64,000 nucleotides of DNA from Lumbricus terrestris (taxonomy: Eukaryota; Annelida; Clitellata; Crassiclitellata; Lumbricidae). The translations under genes were made by a program, and so were the position numbers. A model generated the notes under the pieces. The model saw only the letters and a list, made by a program, of their open reading frames with translations. It was not told the DNA's origin and searched no databases. This document shows positions 56,601-64,000 of the stretch, one piece after another. The stretch lies in assembly GCA_949752735.1 (NCBI GenBank), contig OX457038.1, positions 64,241,205 to 64,305,204 of the forward strand, given 5' to 3'. Positions within the stretch are counted from its first letter, which is position 1. Each line of letters starts with the position of its first letter.

Positions 56601-59600
56601 GTGTTGTACTCTATACAATCATATTGCATTGTTGGCATGTACTGTATTGTGATGTGCTGCATCCTATTGCATTGCCTTTGTTGTATTGTACTGCTATGCT
56701 ATTGTACAGTTTATTTTGTTGAAACTACATTACTACAAGTGTATTGTAGTCTACAGTAAAAGGATACACTGCTCTGTGAGTCATGGCATACAATATTGCA
56801 TCTGATTGTATTGCATTGTTTGTTTTATTGTCCTGTTTTCATTACACCGTATTACCAGGTATATTGTTTTGTATTGAGTGCCACTGATATTTTGTTTTTC
56901 ATTGTAAATTATGTCAGATTACAAATGCTTTTACAAAATTAAAATAGAAAGGTATTGTTTGTCAATCAATCCATTGTAATCATCATTGTTTTTGCATTCA
57001 GACCTTGGAGAGACATGTGCAGAACTTGTCCAAGAACCACAAGCACCAGCTGACGTCAGAACGAACGAAAGAACAAGAACTAGAACGACAGATTGAGAAG
57101 CTTCAGGAGAGGTACAACAAATTGGAAATCGACATGAAGGTAAACTACATTGCGTTATACATCACGATAACATACATTCCATTACATTATGATTGGCTAA
57201 TTACTTCATATTCCATACGTTGTGCTATATGTCATGCATTACATTTCATACTAAGCAACACGTTACATTACATTTCATACTAAGCAATACGTTACCTATG
57301 TTGGATTAAATGTTATTGTTGTGCCACAATTGTTATGTTGTCTGACATTGCACTCCATAACAAGTATTGCATTATATTACGTTATATTGGACTTCTTGTT
57401 ATTGCATGAAATTATACCGCATTGCAATTTGCATTACAACCGCTTAGCACCACTTTGCCAATTATACGTATTATAATGTGCTGCATTGCATTACATTACA
57501 GTGCATTAAAGTTGAGAAAGAAATTCGGGTCCTGCCGCCCCTAGGCAGAGCAGTCACAGGCCCCTAAAATATCTTATGGCTTAATGAGAAACAAAATCTT
57601 CAGAAAAAAATAGAGGTGATAAAATTGCAGGTACGACCTACAATTTTATATTTACAAAACATGCTTTTATTCAGTTGTTAACTTGAAGTGTAACTGATCA
57701 TAGTTAATTTTTTCTATAACACTATATTTTTAAAAAGGCATAAGTATACACTTTTCTCAGGGTGAGAATTGCCGGGGGGGTTGGGGGGTTTCGACCCCCC
57801 CAGTCTTTCTTAGAGCCCCATGTTAAAGTATGTTTTTACACCCCAATTCCAAGTGGATAATGGTCCAACCCCCCCAGTTATTTTTCCACAATTCTCACAC
57901 TGACTTTTCTATTCATAGCTACCTAGCCCAAGCCCATAAAAGTCGCCAGGTCCATGGACATTTACCCATCCCTTCCGGAGGCCATGCTATCACAATACAA
58001 CGTTGCACCTGCTATCACAATACAACGTTGCACCTGCTATCACAATACAATGTTGCACCTGCTATCACAATACAACGTTGCACCTGCTATCACAATACAA
58101 CATTGCACCTGCTATCACAATACAACGTTGCACCTGCTATCACAATACAACATTGCACCTGCTATCACAATACAATGTTGCACCTTCTATCACAATGCAA
58201 CGTTGCACCTGCTATCACAATACAATGTTGCACCTGCTATCACAATACAACATTGCACCTGCTATCACAATACAACATTGCACCTGCTATCACAATACAA
58301 TGTTGCACCTTCTATCACAATGCAACGTTGCACCTGCTATCACAATACAATGTTGCACCTGCTATCACAATACAACATTGCACCTGCTATCACAATACAA
58401 CATTGCACTGCTATCAAATACAACGTTGCACCTGCTATCGCAATACAACGTTGCACCTGCTATCACAATACACAACGTTGCACATGCTATCACAATACAA
58501 CATTGCACCTGCTATCACAATGCAACGTTGCACCTGCTATCACAATACAACGTTGCACCTGCTATCACAATACAACATTGCACCTGCTATCACAATACAA
58601 CATTGCACCTGCTATCACAATACAACATTGCACCTGCTATCACAATGCAACGTTGCACCTGCTATCGCAATACAACATTACACCTGCTATCACAATACAA
58701 CATTACACCTGCTATCACAATACAACGTTGCACCTGCTATCACAATACAACGTTGCACCTGCTATCACAATACAACGTTGCACCTGCTATCACAATACAA
58801 CATTACACCTGCTATCACAATACAACATTACACCTGCTATCACAATACAACGTTGCACCTGCTATCACAATACAACGTTGCACCTGCTATCACAATACAA
58901 CATTACACCTGCTATCACAATACAACGTTGCACCTGCTATCACAATACAACATTACACCTGCTATCACAATACAACATTGCACCTGCTATCACAATACAA
59001 CGTTGCACCGGTGACTACAATGAACACATCCTTTTTGTCTTGCAGGAGAAAGACAAAGAGCGAACGCTTCAGAACATCTATTCTCTGCGGTCGATGAGAC
59101 CCCCGCATCGTCTCGACAGTTCGCTGCAATCGTCCTCACAGACGGACCTCGTTCGGACGGTGAAGACTCGACCAGAAAGGGGGAGGGTCGACCGACGAAG
59201 GGTCGGAGGAAGTGGAGATCTGACGGCAAGAACGGACGACTACGGTCCGAAGAAGTCGGAACGCAGATACGAAGTAGGTTCGATCAAATGTCGTCTGGAG
59301 TTAGGAGGGTAGTGTAGAGGATGTATGGTAAGGGAGGGGGAGGTGGTAAGGGGCGGAAAGGATGGGAGGTAAAATAGGGCTGGAATCAAAGGATATCAGG
59401 GAGGTGAGGTAGGGTATGGATGGATCATGAGAGAGAAAGAAGAAAAATAGGATATGGTATAGGAAGGTTGGGAGAGTAGGTGGGAGTGGTAAGGTAAGCT
59501 ATGATATAAGAGGGTAACAGACTAACAGAGGGTAACGAGGAAGGTAAGGTTGGAAAAGAAGGATAAAGCGGAATGGGGAAGCAGGTAATGTAATATGTAG

Positions 59601-62600
59601 TAGGTAATGAAATGCAAGGTAAGCTAACAGAAGGGTATGTAATGGAAAGTACTGTTAGGGAAACTTAATTTAATGTAAATTATGATTGGTAATCTAAATT
59701 GAGATCAGGCCACATATTGCAAATATGTTAATGTACCTTTCGGTAAACGTATGGAATAGATTTGTGCAATGTTATTGTTGAGTGTTGCCATGTAATGGTT
59801 GGATGCCTTTTTGTTGTCAGTGTACACGTTAATTTTGCTACTTAATTAGATGACATGAAGTTAATTGCTATTCAGACTGACCTGAAGTGCACTTAGGAAA
59901 TTAATCATAGCTTATTCCAGATCTTTTGTTATGAGTATTGATTTGTGCTGGGCCTGCTATTCATCTACACCTTATCCGCCCACATTTGTTCAAACTACCG
60001 CTTGATATACTATGGAACTATTGTTCCCATACAAATTGCTCATGCCCATAATTCATTCCTCCTACTCCACTGTTTCCCAACCTGTTTATTATCACTATTG
60101 ACATATATCTACAGGGTGCGCCAAAAACGTAATCCCCTGCGGTTTTTAGCCCATATCTTGGCCAAACATACAAATTTTTAAATGAAATTTTACAGTCTTA
60201 AAGGAAATTCATATATACGTACAATGGTCACATTTCAACAAAATATTTCAAACAGAACAAAAGTTATATCACTTTTAGTGAGGCCACCCACCGTTTTTTG
60301 ACGATTCAAAAACGAAACGCAAAAAATAGGTTTTTTGCTAATATCATAGCCAGAAGTAAGAATTTCAAAGTGAATCTTTACAGGTTTAAAGACAATTCAT
60401 ATTTACATATGATGGCCAGATTTCATCAAAATATTTCAAACACAAAAGTTATGCCACTTTTAGTAAGGCCACCCACCGTTTTTGACGATTAAAAAACGTA
60501 GCGCAACAAAAAAATAACAAAAACCTGATTTTATCAAGTCATATCTCAAATAACTGTTTGGAACTGAACTTGATAGTGATTCACAACTGGTGTTCAATGT
60601 GCCCACCACCAGTGCCAAAACTTCTTTTGAGTCTCTTTGCAAAGTTCTTGATGGACCTGTTGATAATCTGACAGATTTCTTATTTACCAATTTGATTGTC
60701 ATCTTGCTAAGTGACTTCTCAATGATGCGCACCCTGTCCCTTTTTTAAATAGTAATAATAATGATCATCTGGCATTATCAAAGCCTATTTGATAACAATT
60801 ATTTGAGATGAGACTTAATAAAATCGTGTTTTTGCTACTTTTTTACTTTTTTTGCATTACGTCCTTGAATTGTCAAAAACCGGTGGTTGACCTCCTTAAA
60901 AGTGCCATAACTTTTATTCTGTTTGAAATATTTTGCTGAAATCTGGCCATCATGTGTAGATATGAATTGTATTCAAGCCTGTAAAATTTCATTTTGAAAT
61001 TCTTACTTCCGGCCAAAATATTGGCCAGAATAATTAAATTGTTTTTTTGTTACTTTTTGTTGCGTTGTATTTTTGAATCGTCAAAAACCGGTGGGTAGCC
61101 TCACTAAAAGTGATATAACTTTTGTTCTGTTTTAAATATTTTTTTAATTTGACCATGGTACGTAAATATGAATTGCCTTTAAGACTGTAAAGTTTCATTT
61201 AAAAAATTTTATGTTTGGCCAAGATATGGGCTGAAAACCGTAACGGATTACTTTTTTGGGCGCACCCTGTATAGCTATTGTTTTAAGTTGTGGCATTGTT
61301 GAAATTGTAGCAACGCTGAAGTTAAATAAATGGAACATTGTTTGTCATTAAAATGAAGAACTAACTCATAGAAACATACATAACGAAAATAAAGACCAGC
61401 TGCCAGTCACTGAATGACTTCTAGTGAGGGTGCCTTGCTCTGAGAAACATTGGAAGCTACTCTCCCTACTAGCTCATACCGTCTCTCACTAGCAACAAAT
61501 TTACAACATTCATCCTGACATTTTTAATGCTGGTTCAGACTGTATCCCACTAAATATACTTTGGATGCATTTCCCCAATACAATTTTTCTCCTGCCCAGA
61601 GGTATTTCCCTACAGCTGCCCGCTGCCAAGGACATATAGTGCCATGGTCAGCCAGGAGAGAACCTATCCTTACATCCCTTTCCCTTCCAAGCCCTTCCTC
61701 CAATGTGTTACATTGCATATAAGTTACTTTACCTTTCCAGCCCTACTCTCCCCTTCATTTTGCCTCTGTGCAGGTGAGCTTTTGTGGGGTGGAGGGGGAG
61801 TTTATTGCTCTGCTTAGATCATTCAGCAGTGTACCTGATTGACTGAACGTTTCTGATGTTTTCCGTTGTTGTCGATGTGATTGTTGCTGGGCATTGTTGT
61901 CTGCTGCCATGGTGCAACTAATGCCTGTTATTGAACTGCGAATCTCGTTTGCCTTTGTTCAGGATTCATCAGCTGAGGTCAGCCATGGTGATGAATACGG
62001 CTACCAACGAGAGTCACAAGCGTCTGTTTACAGGGCTGAGGACAAAGTGAGCAAGGAGAGGGACACCCCCAGGGACAAGGAAAGGGACATTGCCAGAGAC
62101 AGAGACGAGGATCCACTCTTGCGGCTGCGTGAGGAAAGGACTCGTGAACAGGAGCTGGAACGAAGAAGCCGGGAGAAAGACGATGCAAAGAAGAAAGAAG
62201 AGGCTCGGAGAAGAAGAGAGGAGGAGGAGGAGGAGGAGAAGGAACGGAGAAAAGAGGAGGAACGGAGAAGAGAGGAAGCACGGAGAAGAGAACATGAACG
62301 GCAGGAGGAGGAGGAGGAAAAGAGGAAGGAGCAGGAACAGAAAAGAAGGATGGAAAACCACCAGCAGCCGACACGAAATCACCAACAGGACCAGAATCAT
62401 TTCGACGACAGGAATAACAACAAGAATGATCCTGAAATGCTGAAGAAAGTGAAGAAAGACGATGAAGAAGACAGACTTCTCAAGGATGATCTTCTCGCGA
62501 AACTTCGAGCCATCGATGAGGGAAAACCCGACAGATCGCCGTCATCAAACCGCAAGGAGTACAACTTCACGGAGCCTGTAAATAATCTCCACCAGGGTCT

Positions 62601-63003
62601 GCCTTCGCATGGTAATCGCAAATCAAACATCTTTGGAGATGACAGCCCCACGTTCGGCAGCTACCAACCGTCGTTTATGCTCAGTGATACAAAAATGACG
62701 AAAACAAAGGACGGTAGGACATCCAGCAACAAGATACACCTGGAAAACAAGACAAAACCTTCTGACCTGTTCGGAGAACTTTTTGTCCCCGAACCCAAGC
62801 GAGCGAGTAACGTGTTGACTGATGCTCGCCACGACTCTCCTGTCCTGCTCGATCTCGGGGGGTCGACCATGAAAGCAAAGCCGCATCCAACGCAATTGCA
62901 CCGTGAGAAGCAAGCGATCGTTCCAGTCTTTAGGTCGACCGCCAAGAAGATTGAATTCTCCGATGAAGAGATCGAGGAAATCGAAGAGCTTGCAATCAAG
63001 TGA
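50611..63003 (+). CDS. LCA5: Lebercilin (LCA5), five coding exons
   Basis: Coding exons 50611-50797, 51528-52045, 57002-57139, 59046-59273 and 61963-63003 have GT/AG borders and consistent phases and give 703 residues, close to vertebrate lebercilin (~700). The N-terminus is Ser/Arg-rich (SRSRSQSP, SYSDESFYSETS). The lebercilin coiled-coil domain runs from about residue 100 (MSANRLRIQELRNRIMEL) to about 295 (EKDKERTLQNIYSLR, matching the family's NIYS motif). An R/E-rich helix fills about 390-480. Later family blocks are EEDRLLKDDLLAKLRAID, FGSYQPSF, a DLFGELF segment and the acidic C-terminus EEIEEIEELAIK. Lebercilin binds intraflagellar-transport proteins at the ciliary base and axoneme; human mutations cause Leber congenital amaurosis. 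Introns contain the minisatellite 57984-59010 and several transposons. Confidence 0.93.
52205..52270. repeat. (GAT)n microsatellite in LCA5 intron 2
   Basis: gatgatgatcatgatgatg followed by a pure gatgat run. Confidence 0.9.
52380..53500. other. LCA5 intron 2: LINE remnants and simple repeats
   Basis: Fragments resembling LINE 3' UTRs (52380-52640 and about 53400-53500) flank a tacata/tgcatg-rich stretch (52755-52975). At 53225-53254 there is a 30-bp palindrome with one mismatched pair (agttctaga...ctagaact). No exon. Confidence 0.5.
54052..55020. mobile_element. hAT-like element in LCA5 intron 2, 969 bp
   Basis: The ends caggggcttctatccc and gggatagaagcccctg are perfectly inverted. The 8-bp duplication tctagaat is exact (54044-54051 and 55021-55028). 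Around 54735-54790 it carries a version of the cttaaaatgctg/aaaatttct module of the hAT at 16781-17100. Confidence 0.92.
55029..57001. other. Rest of LCA5 intron 2
   Basis: No exon or element with clear ends. From 56568 to 56860 the sequence is dominated by ttgcattg/tgtattg words, a low-complexity stretch. Confidence 0.5.
57758..57902. mobile_element. Short hAT-like MITE in LCA5 intron 3, 145 bp
   Basis: The ends cagggtgagaattg and caattctcacactg are inverted. The 8-bp duplication acttttct is exact (57750-57757 and 57903-57910). Same family as 18839-18984. Confidence 0.88.
57984..59010. repeat. 25-bp minisatellite next to an LCA5 splice acceptor, ~41 copies
   Basis: Unit cacctgctatcacaatacaa plus cgttg, 25 bp. 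The last five bases vary among cgttg, cattg, tgttg and catta along the array. It ends about 35 bp before LCA5 exon 4 (59046). As 25 is 1 modulo 3, all three forward frames stay open for hundreds of codons, which only mimics coding sequence. Confidence 0.95.
59274..60111. other. G-rich start of LCA5 intron 4
   Basis: Downstream of the exon 4 donor the coding strand is rich in GGG and GGTAAGG words (59300-59540), including gggagggggaggtgg followed by taaggggcgg. G runs near a donor can act as splicing enhancers or form quadruplexes; this is inference. No exon. Confidence 0.5.
60112..61269. mobile_element. mariner-like element with two-tier inverted arms
   Basis: The ends cagggtgcgccaaaaacgta and gggcgcaccctg are inverted with TA on both sides. 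Each arm contains two related ~190-bp blocks (left 60112-60310 and 60311-60500; right 60840-61030 and 61040-61269) sharing accggtggg/ggccacccaccg and aatatttcaaacag words. Between them lies a remnant of a transposase. Confidence 0.85.
60580..60672 (-). pseudogene. mariner transposase C-terminal stub
   Basis: The minus strand reads QIINRSIKNFAKRLKR and then GTGGGHIEHQL before a stop (about 60586). The GGGHIEHQ ending is typical of mariner/IS630 transposases. No catalytic residues remain. Confidence 0.72.
61270..61962. other. End of LCA5 intron 4
   Basis: No exon seen. The open frame upstream of 61963 is accidental; the acceptor TTGTTCAG at 61962 sets the exon start. Confidence 0.55.
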
Positions 63004-63214
63004 ATCATCCTAAACCAACATTGACTTTTCCTGATTCGTAACAGCCTATTTTTACTGCCATTTCTGCGATGAGGTCATCATTGTCTTGATGGCATCATTG
63101 CATTCCCCAAATGGTATAATGTTATCTGAGATGGCTTCAGTCTCAATGGTGATTACATTACTTTTAGTCCGATATTATCTATGGTGATGTCATCTGTTTT
63201 TGCAGATCCATCAT
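63004..63214. other. Proximal LCA5 3' region
   Basis: Follows the LCA5 stop. No poly(A) signal is convincing in this stretch. Confidence 0.4.
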
Positions 63215-63342
63215 TGCATCATTTGCCTGCTTTCTACCATTTGCCTAAGATCTTTCTCTTTGGCTGGGCTGGGGGCGGCTCTAAGCATCCTTCTGGAAGG
63301 GGCGCTATATAAATCTTCGGAATGAATGAATGCAATGCAAGA
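63215..63342 (+). mobile_element. LINE 3' tail
   Basis: Contains atttgcctgctttctacc, gaaggggcgctatataaatc and gaatgaatgaatg, as at 31085, 37125 and 41400. Confidence 0.75.
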
Positions 63343-63371
63343 TGACATCAATATCTTCCCAGACAACCATA

Positions 63372-63783
63372 TGTGACCCGTCATGACGAAATTAGTCGGA
63401 AGTCGTTCAATGCAGAATGCCGCAAATCGCTTTTAAAGGTGTGCAACCGTCAAATTATTGATTTTGCGATTTTTGCATTTTTTAAATCTACATTATATAA
63501 TGTATCAATGAAATATTGAAACTTATTTTATTTTGCCCTTTTTAATATGTTATTTTGCAAATTAAATGACCAATAAGATTTAAAACCTATATAAAAATTC
63601 AGAAAATCACAATTTCTCAGAATTTTTTATTTCACAAGTCGATCGATTAAAATTTTTATATCTTCACAATTTTTGATACATAATAGCTCATTTTGAAGGT
63701 AATTTAACATCGAATAACGTGAAATACATAACTCAAAATACTCAAAAAGTCCTTAGCGACTCATTTCGTCATGACGGGTCACA
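63372..63783. mobile_element. 412-bp TIR element (TA target)
   Basis: The ends tgtgacccgtcatgacgaaa and tttcgtcatgacgggtcaca are inverted, and the inversion continues through the flanking catatg words. A TA dinucleotide on each side would suit Tc1/mariner; a 6-bp catatg duplication is also possible. No coding capacity. Confidence 0.72.
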
Positions 63784-64000
63784 TATGTGTAATATGATGT
63801 AGAATGACATCACATCTTTCGCAACCATCATTCTGCAATCAATATACTCCCTTCCGATTTTCGAATGAAGTGAGTAGCAGTGTTAGGATGACCTGTTTGC
63901 CCTTTCATGCAGAGGCATTTTTCAAGATTAGTTATCCGATAGGAGAGCCAATCAGTGTAGCCATGGTCATGGCATGTTGAGCATTGATCTTGTTGCGGGT
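63784..64000. other. Non-coding DNA to the window end
   Basis: No feature recognised. Confidence 0.4.

Noticed and set aside
57830..59312. Long forward open frames of 360-450 codons
   Set aside because: They translate a 25-bp minisatellite in three frames. Only the last part (59046-59273) is a real exon, of LCA5.
61979..63008. Minus-strand open frames opposite LCA5 exon 5
   Set aside because: Shadows of the GA-rich coding strand; proline- and serine-rich with no motifs.

Overview
The window looks like nuclear DNA of a marine invertebrate deuterostome, most likely an echinoderm. It has spliced genes with animal orthologues, large AT-rich introns, very many TAGGCCTA-type motifs and a foldback transposon resembling the TU elements of sea urchins. 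The species and class cannot be fixed from the sequence. I joined exons only where the splice sites and reading phases agree.

Four multi-exon genes can be assembled. (1) A 1,330-residue protein-primed family B DNA polymerase (minus strand, 14963-10066) and (2) a 195-residue protein with two PC4-like domains (plus strand, 8532-9343) lie convergently inside an 8.4-kb element (7827-16243) with long terminal inverted repeats (TIRs). No integrase, packaging ATPase, protease or capsid gene is visible, so this is a compact relative or derivative of Maverick/Polinton elements. (3) A 470-residue TSNAXIP1_N-domain protein resembling C6orf118 (minus, 32686-24617). (4) An SH3BGRL-type thioredoxin-fold protein (minus, 43067-40762) lies head to head with (5) LCA5/lebercilin (plus, 50611-63003), making five genes in all, three of them host genes. 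The SH3BGRL-LCA5 pair recalls the human SH3BGRL2-LCA5 neighbourhood. LCA5 acts at cilia, and C6orf118-like proteins are probably cilium- or sperm-related.

Layout: 1-7.1 kb is gene-free and holds hAT-like elements, a mariner relic and LINE tails. The span 7.1-17.5 kb is a four-level nest: the polymerase element sits in a hAT element, which sits in a small MITE, which sits in a LINE fragment. From 17.5 to 24.6 kb there are LINE and hAT copies and a tRNA-derived SINE split by two DNA transposons. From 24.6 to 32.7 kb lies the C6orf118-like gene, whose introns hold a hAT, a 16-bp minisatellite, a 142-bp perfect palindrome, a decayed exon duplicate and a truncated LINE. From 32.7 to 40.7 kb there is non-coding and transposon DNA. 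SH3BGRL occupies 40.7-43.1 kb, 43.1-49 kb is transposon-rich, and LCA5 runs from about 49 to 63 kb with large minisatellites and transposons in its introns.

About eighteen short hAT-like elements are recognised, most with exact or near-exact 8-bp target-site duplications (TSDs). They explain most of the G/C-run islands in the intergenic DNA.
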